A stretch of DNA of 40,391 nt from an uncultured Ilumatobacter sp. GTDB taxonomy: Bacteria > Actinomycetota > Acidimicrobiia > Acidimicrobiales > Ilumatobacteraceae. A program made the position numbers and the translations under genes. Under the pieces are notes generated by a model that ran no database searches, had not been told where the DNA came from, and saw nothing but the letters and a program-made list of their open reading frames with translations. The DNA lies in NCBI GenBank assembly GCA_905182555.1, contig CAJJBX010000019.1, forward strand, positions 1 to 40,391, written 5' to 3'. Numbering within the stretch: the first letter of the stretch is position 1; every line of letters begins with the position of its first letter. Below, in pieces: positions 29,048 to 39,482 of the stretch.

Positions 29048-30204
29048 GTAACGCACCGAGTAACGCACCGAGTAACGCACCGACTTTCACTCTCGGAGCC
29101 ATCGAGCTCCGCCGAATCGCGCTCGCCCTTGTTGCGCCGTTCCGTACCAGCTTTGGCGTCGAGACCGACCGCGACATTCTCCTTGTACGTGTCGAGTTGA
29201 TCGGCAGCGATGGCGCCGTAACTGAGGGCTGGGGCGAATGTGTGGCACTTGCTGAGCCGACCTACTCGCCCGAGTACGTCGACGGAGCTCAACACGTGAT
29301 GCTCTCGCACCTCATTCCAGCGGTGCGTAACGCCGGCCAGATCGATGCTGCCGGAGCGACCCGAGCAATGGCGCATTTCCACGGCCACCCAATGGCGAAG
29401 GGCGCCATCGAAATGGCGATCCTTGATGCCCAGCTGCGGGCGACGGGCACCTCTTTTGCCGACTTCCTCGGTGCAACCAGGCTGACGGTTCCGAGCGGCG
29501 TCAGCGTCGGCATTCACGACACGGTCGACTCATTGTTAACAACTGTCCAGGGCTACATGGACGACGGCTACGTCCGCATCAAGCTCAAGATCGAGCCCGG
29601 CTCCGACATCGAACACGTCGCTGCGGTTCGTGAGCTCATCGGCCCCGACACACCGCTGCAAGTCGATGCCAACACGGCCTATCGACGGACCGACGGTGCA
29701 CATCTTGCCCGCCTTGACGCCTATGACCTGTTGCTCATCGAGCAGCCCCTGCCTGAGGCCGACATCATCGGCCACGCCCAGTTGGCCGCCGAGGTCGAAA
29801 CGCCGATCTGCCTCGATGAATCGCTTGTTTCAACTTCAGGAACTGCCGATGCCATTGCATTGGGCGCCTGCGAGATCGCGAATATCAAGCCCGGGCGCGT
29901 CGGGGGTTACCTCGAAGCAGTCCGGATCCACGACCTCTGTGTCAGCGTTGGCATCCCGGTGTGGTGCGGCGGAATGCTCGAAACGGGGATTGGGCGAGCA
30001 GCCAATGCTGTCCTTGCATCGCTCCCGGGCTTCACACTGCCGGGCGACATCAGCGCCTCGACCCGCTTCTACGCACAAGACATCGTGACCGACCCAATCA
30101 CCATCCACGACGGCCACGTCACGGTCCCTCGATCACCCGGCCTCGGGTTCGACATCGACCAGTCGTTCCTCGACCGAATCACCACCGCCGCTATCTCCGC
30201 CTGA
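29044..30204 (+). CDS. OSBS/N-succinylamino-acid racemase (enolase superfamily, MenC-like)
   Basis: The 386-residue protein has the complete catalytic set of the muconate-cycloisomerase group: K180-x-K182 in RIKLKIEPG, D208 in VDANTAY, E233 in IEQPLPE, D258 in CLDESL and K282 in NIKPGRVGG. The family makes o-succinylbenzoate for menaquinone or racemises N-succinylamino acids. No other men gene is nearby and the coupled COG3375-like GNAT favours N-succinylamino-acid racemase, which turns D- into L-amino acids with an M20 desuccinylase. The N terminus carries three SNAP repeats coded by a 12-bp tandem repeat, absent from the conserved core. Confidence 0.9.
   Translation: MSNAPSNAPSNAPTFTLGAIELRRIALALVAPFRTSFGVETDRDILLVRVELIGSDGAVTEGWGECVALAEPTYSPEYVDGAQHVMLSHLIPAVRNAGQIDAAGATRAMAHFHGHPMAKGAIEMAILDAQLRATGTSFADFLGATRLTVPSGVSVGIHDTVDSLLTTVQGYMDDGYVRIKLKIEPGSDIEHVAAVRELIGPDTPLQVDANTAYRRTDGAHLARLDAYDLLLIEQPLPEADIIGHAQLAAEVETPICLDESLVSTSGTADAIALGACEIANIKPGRVGGYLEAVRIHDLCVSVGIPVWCGGMLETGIGRAANAVLASLPGFTLPGDISASTRFYAQDIVTDPITIHDGHVTVPRSPGLGFDIDQSFLDRITTAAISA
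29047..29082. repeat. In-frame tandem repeat, 3 x 12 bp (SNAP)
   Basis: AGTAACGCACCG is repeated exactly three times right after the ATG of the racemase gene and encodes Ser-Asn-Ala-Pro three times. The first unit begins inside the ATGA overlap with the upstream GNAT gene, so extra units lengthen only the racemase. Confidence 0.95.
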
Positions 30205-30253
30205 GCAGCCCTCCGTCGATCAGCAGCCCTCGGCCGATCAGCAGCCCTCAAAT
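30202..30253. repeat. Tandem repeat spanning two convergent stop codons
   Basis: The 18-bp unit GATCAGCAGCCCTCGGCC (30218-30235) is followed by GATCAGCAGCCCTCAAAT (30236-30253) and preceded by a degenerate copy, TGAGCAGCCCTCCGTC (30202-30217). The first copy contains the racemase stop (30202-30204); the last contains the stop of the convergent metallopeptidase-like gene (30238-30240). The whole 33-bp intergenic gap is therefore repeat. Confidence 0.8.
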
Positions 30254-31425
30254 GAGTAGTCGGCGTCGTGGCGCCCGAGCGCCTCGGCGCGTTGACGCAC
30301 TTCGCGGAACTCTGGGTACTCGTCGAAGAAGGCGAACTTCTCGTCGAGCGCTGTGGTGACATCGACGTCGAACACGTAAGCCGCAAACACCTCTGCGATG
30401 TCTTCTTCAGGGCTGCTGGCGCCATAGGGGCCGGTGTACGGAGCGTCGGTCACGCATCGCGCTTCGCCTGCTTCTTCGTTGACGTCGCCATCCGCCGGAA
30501 TGCTGGCGAGTGCCTCTGCGTCCCAGAACTGCTGGATCCATTGCCACGTGTAGGCGCCTTCGCGGAGGCAACCGCTTCCGTTGTAATACGTCGTGCACTT
30601 TTCAGCGGAGATCGAAATGTCGAGCTGGGTCCCAGGAACCTGGGTGAACACGTGCGTCAGCTCATGCTGCATGGTCAGGGCGAGTTCGTTGGGGTCTTCA
30701 GCGCCGGCCTGAATGTCAATGGCCATGAGAAAGAACTCAGCGTCCTCGTCGAGCGTGGTCACGAACGCAAGCGCGTCGCACGTATCGCACCCTTCAAAAC
30801 CTGCCAGGAGCGAGATATCACTCAGCAGTGCAACCGGCGTCACGTCGGCCATGGCAGTCCAGGCTGCGTCGAGGCGAGGGTCGACCTCACCTGAGCAAGG
30901 TGGCTGCACCTGACCCTTCACGACGAAGTGCATGGCGGTGACCACGCCATCCTCTTCGACGTCGGCCGGGTCACAGAAGCCGTTTGCCAGAAGTTCATCG
31001 AGGATTGCCTGCGCGTCTTCATCGAGTTCGTCCGGGCCAGCTGCTGCGGAGTCGGCAGCCGACACAGCCACTTTGTCGGCCTGCGCGTCGTTGGACCCAC
31101 CACCGTCTGGCTCGGTCGCATCGAGGACATCGAGGATCCGGTCATAGCTGCCGTCATCGACTTGAAGCAGCAGATCCTCGAACTCATCATCGCTCAGTTC
31201 GGCGAGAAAACGTGCGAGGTCTGCATCGTTCAAGCCGGTGACCTGCTGATTGGGGTCCCCGAGTTCAGTGTTGAGTTCAGTGTTGAGTTCAGTGTCATCG
31301 ATCAGTTCCGCTTCGATTTCGGTGTCACCCGCAGCAGCCTCGGAGACAACGTCATCGCTGCCAGCCGAGCAGCTCGACGCAACCAGCGTCGCTGCAACCA
31401 TCACCAAAATCACGCGTCGCGTCAT
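30238..31425 (-). CDS. Putative zinc metallopeptidase lipoprotein (HExxH)
   Basis: The 395-residue product has a lipoprotein signal (MTRR, hydrophobic core, lipobox ASSC with Cys19), an acidic low-complexity linker to about residue 140 that includes a TELN repeat, and a C-terminal domain with HELTH at 254-258 and a downstream EDIAEVFAAYVF (341-352). HExxH plus a later Glu-rich helix is the gluzincin pattern, so H254, H258 and probably E341 or E345 would bind zinc and E255 would be catalytic. Several Cys pairs (for example GCDTC) suggest disulfides outside the cell. ATG 31425 is preferred over GTG 31431. I cannot name a peptidase family. Confidence 0.75.
   Translation of the reverse strand: MTRRVILVMVAATLVASSCSAGSDDVVSEAAAGDTEIEAELIDDTELNTELNTELGDPNQQVTGLNDADLARFLAELSDDEFEDLLLQVDDGSYDRILDVLDATEPDGGGSNDAQADKVAVSAADSAAAGPDELDEDAQAILDELLANGFCDPADVEEDGVVTAMHFVVKGQVQPPCSGEVDPRLDAAWTAMADVTPVALLSDISLLAGFEGCDTCDALAFVTTLDEDAEFFLMAIDIQAGAEDPNELALTMQHELTHVFTQVPGTQLDISISAEKCTTYYNGSGCLREGAYTWQWIQQFWDAEALASIPADGDVNEEAGEARCVTDAPYTGPYGASSPEEDIAEVFAAYVFDVDVTTALDEKFAFFDEYPEFREVRQRAEALGRHDADYSFEGC
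31261..31296. repeat. In-frame tandem repeat, 3 x 12 bp (TELN)
   Basis: GAGTTCAGTGTT occurs at 31261-31272 and 31273-31284, then GAGTTCAGTGTC at 31285-31296. On the coding (minus) strand it gives the acidic DTELNTELNTEL stretch in the linker after the lipobox of the metallopeptidase-like lipoprotein. Confidence 0.95.
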
Positions 31426-31500
31426 TGCCACATAATGGCGCGCTCAAACCTTCGTTTCGCGTTTCTCCCTGCCGCGCAGGTCACAGGTATCGTGCGGTCC

Positions 31501-31926
31501 ATGACCCATGCGTTCTTAAGCGAAGACTGGATGACCGCGGCACGATCGATTCGTGAGAAGTACGCCGACGAGGTACCCGAGGTGAACGTCAGTATCCAGA
31601 TCAACCTGTCGATCATCGAAGTGCCCTTCGGCGACGGCCAGGTTGATGCGTACTTCGATACCTCGACCGGAGCGCTCCAGCTTGAGCTCGGCGCACTCGA
31701 CGAGCCCGATGCCACCATCAGCACCGACTACGCCACTGCTCAGGCGCTGTTCGTCGAGCAGAATCAGACCGTTGCCATGCAAGCCTTCATGTCAGGAAAA
31801 ATCAAGGTCCAAGGCGACATGATGAAGATGATGGCGATGCAAACCGCGATCCCAGCAAACGACTTCACCGAGAAAATCACTCAAGAAATCGCCAACATCA
31901 CCGAGCCGGCGCCCGCAGCCGAATAG
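31501..31926 (+). CDS. SCP2 sterol-binding domain protein
   Basis: This 141-residue protein matches the SCP2 fold: DWMTAARSIREKYADEVPEV, a beta meander (VSIQINLSIIEVPFGDGQVDAYFDTSTGALQLELG), TISTDYATAQALFVEQN and the C-terminal helix AMQAFMSGKIKVQGDMMKMM. It probably binds acyl-CoA, sterols or other lipids in the cytoplasm. TATCGT (31488-31493) lies 7 nt before the ATG, implying a leaderless mRNA. It converges on an SDR of the type fused to SCP2 in eukaryotic multifunctional enzyme 2, which suggests shared lipid metabolism. Confidence 0.9.
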   Translation: MTHAFLSEDWMTAARSIREKYADEVPEVNVSIQINLSIIEVPFGDGQVDAYFDTSTGALQLELGALDEPDATISTDYATAQALFVEQNQTVAMQAFMSGKIKVQGDMMKMMAMQTAIPANDFTEKITQEIANITEPAPAAE

Positions 31927-31948
31927 CGTTCAGAGCGGAAATCGGCTG

Positions 31949-32848
31949 TCAGTCCATATCGGCAACGACGGGCGGCTTCTGCGCCATCGGTGCCATCGTG
32001 TCGGCCAACTCCTCGACGGTCCAGGCGCCAGACTTTTCAATTCGGTCGGCCATTTCCCAGGACTTCACACGCTTGACCACTCCGCCCTTTACGTAGAAGG
32101 TCTCGCCGGTGAACGGACAGTCCTCCGTGCTCAGGTAGGCCACCAGCGGCGAGACGTTCGCTGGGTCCCAGTTGTCAAAGCCAGCGTCCGGTGCTGCCAT
32201 GATGTCTTCGAGGCCCGGTGTCGCCAACGTGAGTCGAGTACGTGCCCCCGGCGCAATGCAGTTACTCACGACGTCGTAGCGCTGCAGTTCTTTGGCAGCG
32301 ATCTGGCTCATCGTGGCAATTCCCGACTTGGCAGCGCCGTAGTTGGCCTGACCGGGGTTCGAAAACAACCCAGACGTGCTCGACGTGTGGACCAGGTTGC
32401 GACGCTTGCAGCGCCCGGCCTTATGCTCGTCTCGCCAATAGGCAGCCGCGTGGCGGGTCGGTGCGAAGTGACCTTTGAGGTGGACCGCAATCACGGAGTC
32501 CCACTCCTCTTCGGTCATGTTTGCCAGGGTGCGATCACGCAAGATGCCTGCGTTGTTGACAACAACATCCAGATCGCCGAAGACTTCGATTGCGGTTGCA
32601 ACCATCTGCTCGGCACCCGACCAGCTCGACACATCATCGGTGTTCGCAATCGCTTGACCGCCACGCGCTCGGACTTCAGCTGCAACTTCCTCAGCAGGTG
32701 TCGTGTTGCCGCCTGACCCATCGTTCGCTCCACCATGATCATTGACAATGACGTGGGCCCCCTCTTGGGCAAAGAACAACGCGTGCTCCCGACCGATCCC
32801 ACGACCAGCACCAGTAACGATCACTACACGTCCGTCGAGCGAAGCCAT
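31949..32848 (-). CDS. SDR-family oxidoreductase (MFE-2/17beta-HSD4-like 3-hydroxyacyl-CoA dehydrogenase type)
   Basis: The 299-residue protein has the SDR NAD(P) motif VTGAGRGIGREHA, the VNDHGG segment seen in MFE-2-like enzymes, NNAG, the catalytic Ser region VHTSSTSGLFSNPGQ and YGAAK (Tyr and Lys of the active site). It probably oxidises 3-hydroxyacyl-CoA or a related alcohol. ATG 32848 is chosen over 32866 and 32881 because it has an AGGAG ribosome binding site 5 nt upstream. It converges with the SCP2 gene, 22 bp apart. Confidence 0.92.
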   Translation of the reverse strand: MASLDGRVVIVTGAGRGIGREHALFFAQEGAHVIVNDHGGANDGSGGNTTPAEEVAAEVRARGGQAIANTDDVSSWSGAEQMVATAIEVFGDLDVVVNNAGILRDRTLANMTEEEWDSVIAVHLKGHFAPTRHAAAYWRDEHKAGRCKRRNLVHTSSTSGLFSNPGQANYGAAKSGIATMSQIAAKELQRYDVVSNCIAPGARTRLTLATPGLEDIMAAPDAGFDNWDPANVSPLVAYLSTEDCPFTGETFYVKGGVVKRVKSWEMADRIEKSGAWTVEELADTMAPMAQKPPVVADMD

Positions 32849-33294
32849 TGATTCTCCTACTGTCATCCGGCCCAGCACCAACGCCGGGCTACGCGAGCGA
32901 ATCTAGTGATTCCAGCCCGAATGAAACGAAACGACACCGGATCAATGAATCGATCTCGACCGGCCAGGTCGTCACGACGTCACAGCAAGTAGACATCCTG
33001 GAGATCGTCGCTCTCCAGCGCGCGAGCGGACTCTGCCCTTCAAGTAGTTCCTTGAGTCGATCCAATGGCGTCTCGATGCCCTCCGCCTTGATCGCGATGA
33101 CCTTCTGAGCACCGCCGCATCCGCGCACCGCCGCGTCCGCGCACCGCAAGGGCAGCATTGCAATCCGCATCATTCCCGCATCCAAATTCGGCATCGATAC
33201 TCGGTACTGATATTCGATATCGATATCGATACCGCTATCGATACCGCTACTGCTACTGCTACTGACCGTGCTTGACGAGGGCTGCCCGCTCGGA
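32849..33294. other. Intergenic stretch with repeats and one doubtful small frame
   Basis: This 446-bp gap lies upstream of the SDR and downstream of the PASTA gene. A minus-strand frame (33194-32889) contains the plausible segment KVIAIKAEGIETPLDRLKEL with mostly G or C at third positions, but no family is recognised and the ends look random. I do not call it a gene. Two 16-bp copies, CCGCATCCGCGCACCG and CCGCGTCCGCGCACCG, lie at 33115-33146. A second repeat field at 33191-33265 is listed separately. Confidence 0.4.
33191..33265. repeat. Low-complexity 6/12-bp repeat field after the PASTA gene
   Basis: The tract starts with alternating CGATAT units (about 33215-33228), then two exact copies of TATCGATACCGC (33224-33235 and 33236-33247) and then TACTGC, TACTGC, TACTGA (33248-33265). 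It lies 30-100 bp beyond the 3' end of the PASTA gene. The AT-rich GATATCGATATC core is self-complementary. Confidence 0.8.
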
Positions 33295-35598
33295 TTACAG
33301 GAAAATCAGATCGACCGCTGTGCCCCGCCGGTACAGGTCGCCAACAGGCTCAGCCAAGATGCTGATCGACTCAAACGACCCTTCGGTTGTGCCGAGCAAG
33401 CTTCCAATGGTGAACCCGGCCTCGATGAGTGCGTTCTGCGCATCGGAGAACGACAGGCCATCTAATTCGGGCAGTGCAATGAGGTCGAGACCCTTCGAGC
33501 GCACCACCGTGAACGAGCCGTCACGAGGCAATTCGCTTTCAGCGGCTGCGTCTTGGCTGACAATGATGCCGACGGGTACGTCGTTGCTGAAAACATCTTC
33601 ACCAGCCACCACACTGAGCTGCGCAGCAGCCGCTCCAGCCTGTGCGTCTTCCAGCGTCAAGCCGACGACATTGGGCACGACACGCGGTGCTGGACCCTTC
33701 GATGCTGTGAGGGCGATGCTCGTACCCGGCAGCACCTGGTCTCCGGCGAGGCTCGTTCCGGCGCCGACGACCCGCCATCCCAGGACCGTGCCGATCGAGC
33801 GCGTTTCGTCGAAGACCTCAGCATCGACAAAGCTCGTCAGCTGAATTGCTTCAAGCCGCGCCTGCGCGTCAGCAAGCGGGAGTTCTGTCAGCTCCAGGAG
33901 TACGCGAAAGAGCGGCCCCTCGCTGACGTAAATGCGAAATTCGTCGCCTTCTTCTAGGGCGCTGAGTCCCGCAGAAACAAAAACCCAATTAATATCGGCT
34001 TTGGCTCCGTTCAAGCTCAGTAAAGACCAGCCAGTCGTTGCCAGCAATCTCGTTCAGCGCGACTGCTTCGTCAACTCCAGCGAGTTCAGGAACTTCATAT
34101 GACTTGGTTCGGAGGAGGAAGAACGCCGCGAAGCAAACCGCCGCAAGCCCGGCGAGAACGAACAGCGACAGGGTCACCATTGCGCCAACCGGCCTCTTTG
34201 GACGCTCGTCGTCGTACAGGGTCGCTGCTACCGGGGCATCTGCAAGCTGTGTGATCGGCATTTGTTCGGTCGCTGGCGAACTCGAGATAGTCAGCGCGCT
34301 CGCCGCGATCTGCGTTGTTGCTTCGCCCACCGACGCCGCTCGGTCGAACCCACTCGCCACCGTGACTGCGCCCGTTGGAAGATCAGCAGCGTCAGGCAGG
34401 GTGATCAAGGCCTCGTCGGCAGTTTGCTCGACAGTTTGCTCGACAGTTTGCTCGACAGTTTGCTCGACAGTTTGCGAATCGGCGCCTGAGCCGGTGACGG
34501 CGACACCGGGTGCGCCGGCTGTTTCGACCACTGATGTTGGCGGTCGTGCTGCAAACGCTCCAGCAGCAGCAGCAGCATCAGCGGCAGCTTCGATAATTGC
34601 AAGATCGTCATCGTTATGAGCGGCGGACACAAACCACGCCTCATCGGATCTGTGGGCCGGCGCATTTTGGACGTGTCAAAGAGTGTGGCTGCGACGATCG
34701 GAATCGGCTCGGGCCGCGGCAGCGCCTCGGCGGCAGCAACGAGGCCAAGACCAAATTCGACTGCGGAGAAGCGATCGTCTGCTTCGGGACGCCCTGCACG
34801 TTCGAGGACTGCCGCGAGCGAGCCGAGGTCGGCAGACACCGGCATCAGCTTGCCAACTCGGGCGGCGAGCGTCGACACCGTCGAGTCAGCCGAGAACGGC
34901 ACCGCGCCGGTCACGGCCTCGAGTAGCGAAAGGGCGAGTGAGTAGACATCAGTTTTTGGACCAACGTCGACGCGGAGCGCCTGCTCAGGCGAAGCGTAAC
35001 GAGCAACGTGCGTCGCGGCGGTGGCCGGTTCAGCCCAGGCGCTGCGCCCAATCAGCTCTGCCATGCCAAAGTCGACGATTCGGACACGGCGGTCTTCGCC
35101 GAATACCAGCTTCGATGGAGTCACCTCGGTATGGGCAAGCCCGCGCTGGTGCCCTACATCAAGCGCTCGGCAGGCTTCGAGGCCGACCACGAGCGCCTGT
35201 GACGGCTCAAGGAGCCGGCCTCGGTCGAGAAGATCACGCAAGCTGCCACCGCTCAGGTATTCGACAACCCAAAAAAGCGCTGACTCGCCGTCGATATCGA
35301 CGTCACCCCAGTCAAGAACCTGAGCGATGTTTGGATGGCTCAATGCAGTTGCAAGTTCTGCCTGCTTGCGGAAATCTCGACGAAATTCTTCGGAACTCGC
35401 AAGTTCGGAACGCATGATCTTAAAGGTGACGGGCTGATTCCCTTCGATGTCGAAAGCATTCGCGATAATCGTGTTCGCTCCTGCCGAGACGACTTCGGCA
35501 ATGCGATACCGGTCCGCAAGCACGCGGCCAACCAGAGCGCCACCTGTCAGCTCGCTGTTGTCGACAGCCTCAGTTGCATCGAAATCGTCGGCAGCCAT
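33295..35598 (-). CDS. PASTA-domain Ser/Thr kinase-like protein, probable pseudokinase (two frame breaks)
   Basis: Residues 30-280 form a PknB-type kinase fold: an ATP-site Lys K60 in VTFKIMRSEL, DFG at 176-178 (IVDFGMAEL) and ATHVARYASPEQAL as the activation segment end. The catalytic loop reads HTEVTPSK at 156-163 instead of HRDxKPxN, so the catalytic Asp, Lys and Asn are all replaced, and the glycine loop is reduced to SAGANTI. Frame shifts at about 34620-34670 and 33970-33995 separate the kinase, a linker with QTVE repeats plus a transmembrane helix (MVTLSLFVLAGLAAVCFAAFFLL region), and several PASTA repeats (for example RVVPNVVGLTLEDAQAGAAAAQL). PASTA modules bind peptidoglycan fragments or penicillin-binding proteins. 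TAGATT (35613-35608, minus strand) lies 9 nt before ATG 35598. Confidence 0.85.
34420..34475. repeat. In-frame tandem repeat, 4.7 x 12 bp (QTVE)
   Basis: CAGTTTGCTCGA is repeated exactly at 34420-34431, 34432-34443, 34444-34455 and 34456-34467, with a partial copy to 34475. In the PASTA-protein frame it encodes QTVE repeated in the cytoplasmic linker between the kinase-like domain and the membrane helix. Confidence 0.95.
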
Positions 35599-35697
35599 AA
35601 CGCTCAAAATCTACCTTCTCTGGCTCACCGAGTGGCACCTGGCACCGAGCGTCTATGTCAGCGGTGTGTGGGCGCCTTGGTCCGGCATACTGAAGAG

Positions 35698-36249
35698 GTG
35701 ACCGACATCGACGCAACCGATGCTGACCAGGCCAGTGCCTTGCTGCCGGCCGACGAGATCAAGCAAGCAACTGCGACACCGCGTCGTCGACGGCCTGACC
35801 GCGGCCTGCTGATCGCAAGTTTCGTCATCGCCGGGGGGCTAGCCCTGATCATCTGGGGATTCTTCACAGCGATCACCGGCGACGAAGGTATCGAGCGTCC
35901 TCTCGCCATCGAATCAGTCTCTCCCGTCGAGAACGCTGTGCAGGTCCTGCAGCAGGAACGCATCGCAGTCGACCTCGAGTTCGGCTACGAAGCCGTGCTC
36001 ATCCTCGACGGAACCGAACTCGAAACGACAAATATCGGACGGCTCGAAGCTCAACCAGGCGAGCAGCTCGTACTGCCACCAACGGCCATCTTCGACCCAG
36101 GCAATGCAGTGATCTCCTTCGTCCCGAACGAGAATGCTGCGATCACCGAGTTGACGCAAGGTCTCCACACGGCTCGAGTTGAGTATTGGCGGCTCGACGA
36201 GGGCCGCGCGAACGCGAAATCGTACAACTGGACCTTCGTCGTCGTTTGA
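35698..36249 (+). CDS. Hypothetical single-pass membrane protein
   Basis: The 183-residue protein has an acidic N terminus, a basic RRRRPDRG stop-transfer stretch, one membrane helix (LLIASFVIAGGLALIIWGFF region, about 37-57) and an exported domain of about 120 residues rich in beta strands (IESVSPVENAVQV, AVLILDGTEL, HTARVEYWRL, SYNWTFVVV). The pattern suggests an immunoglobulin-like or adhesion fold, but I recognise no family. GTG 35698 follows a CATACT box (35686-35691) by 6 nt. It is divergent from the PASTA gene, so a cell-envelope role is plausible. It ends 1 bp before the convergent ligA. Confidence 0.7.
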   Translation: MTDIDATDADQASALLPADEIKQATATPRRRRPDRGLLIASFVIAGGLALIIWGFFTAITGDEGIERPLAIESVSPVENAVQVLQQERIAVDLEFGYEAVLILDGTELETTNIGRLEAQPGEQLVLPPTAIFDPGNAVISFVPNENAAITELTQGLHTARVEYWRLDEGRANAKSYNWTFVVV

Positions 36250-36250
36250 C

Positions 36251-38445
<2,195 letters not shown>

Positions 38446-39375
38446 TCAGGCGCCAAGCGCGAAGCGCGTCGCGTTGGCCTGGTCTTTCACCCGCTTGGAG
38501 ATTTCAGCCGTCATCCGGGCGAGCCGACGGGCCACCGAGACCGCGTGTGCGTCAAGACTGCCGCCAGGCGTGACCATGCTCTGACGACGCAGCGCCACCG
38601 GGTCGCATCCACGCGCCACCAGTTCGCACCAAAGTTCGCTGAGCTGACGCCAATACCGTTCGGAGGTGGAAGCGAGCGGCCCCCCGGTTGGAACAACACC
38701 CCAAGCAATAACGCCACCGTCGTCGAGGAACCGATTGATATATCCGGCCCAGTCGAGCAGCTTTTCGTCGACCGGCACCGAAATAACTCCTGGGCCGGCA
38801 GCAAGCATCGTGGCAAGGTCGCAGAGTTCTTCGCAATGGATGCCGACGACGACGTCCACGGGCAGCGATGCCATCGCACTGGAGATCACGTCGATCGCAT
38901 GATCAGGCGGGATTGCAAAGTCGGGTGACATCAGGTCAGCAAGCGCCGGCTCGTCGAGCATGACGAGTTGCGGCGAAGCGGGCAATGCACCGGAAATCTC
39001 CGCAGCCACGTCGCGCAACTTGCTCCGAACCACCTTGATCGCCAGCGCAAACGCTTCGGCCGGATCGACGCCTGCAGCGTAGAGCGATGCGCCGATCGTC
39101 AACGGGCCAGGAAGGTGCCAGGTGACCGGAAGCCCGTCGAGCGACACATTGCGGGCCAGGTTGAGGAAGGCGTGCAACCCGGCGAACGCTGAATCGTCGA
39201 GGCGCTCCGTCGCCAGTGCGTCGGCAGTGAACGCCGCCACGTTCGGCAGCGACGGGATCGTGGCAATCTCGAATTCGCCCATAGCAAAAGCCGCGGCAGC
39301 TGCCGCGTCGCGGTGCGGCAGTGCGCCGACGCTTGTCGCTGCCCCGTTGGCAAAACGGCTGTCCCTTGCGATCAC
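38446..39375 (-). CDS. Methionine synthase-like protein (UROD/MetE-like, COG0620 type)
   Basis: The protein of about 309 residues has the start motif GAATSVGALPHRDAAAAAAF, a central VMLDEPALADLMSPDF strand and GIHCEELCDLA with WGVVPTGG near the C terminus. These correspond to the catalytic C-terminal half of cobalamin-independent methionine synthases and related UROD-fold methyltransferases; GIHCE would supply metal-ligand His and Cys. It is much shorter than full MetE and lacks its N-terminal half, so a different methyl acceptor or a role as a core-MetE is possible. GTG 39375 fits the family N terminus; a TTG at 39444 in the same frame is an alternative. A 12-bp repeat abuts its stop. Confidence 0.8.
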   Translation of the reverse strand: MIARDSRFANGAATSVGALPHRDAAAAAAFAMGEFEIATIPSLPNVAAFTADALATERLDDSAFAGLHAFLNLARNVSLDGLPVTWHLPGPLTIGASLYAAGVDPAEAFALAIKVVRSKLRDVAAEISGALPASPQLVMLDEPALADLMSPDFAIPPDHAIDVISSAMASLPVDVVVGIHCEELCDLATMLAAGPGVISVPVDEKLLDWAGYINRFLDDGGVIAWGVVPTGGPLASTSERYWRQLSELWCELVARGCDPVALRRQSMVTPGGSLDAHAVSVARRLARMTAEISKRVKDQANATRFALGA

Positions 39376-39482
39376 GCGTTCATCGTTCCACGCAGGAGCC
39401 CCTACAACCGAATCCGACTGACTGTGAAAATGATCTGTCGGCAACTGTCGTGAGAGCCCTCAGTTCCCGGCAACATGTGTAC

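Noticed and set aside
32889..33194. Possible 101-codon minus-strand gene upstream of the SDR
   Set aside because: A central stretch has coding-like composition, but no family, ribosome site or -10 spacing supports it and it contains a 16-bp duplication.
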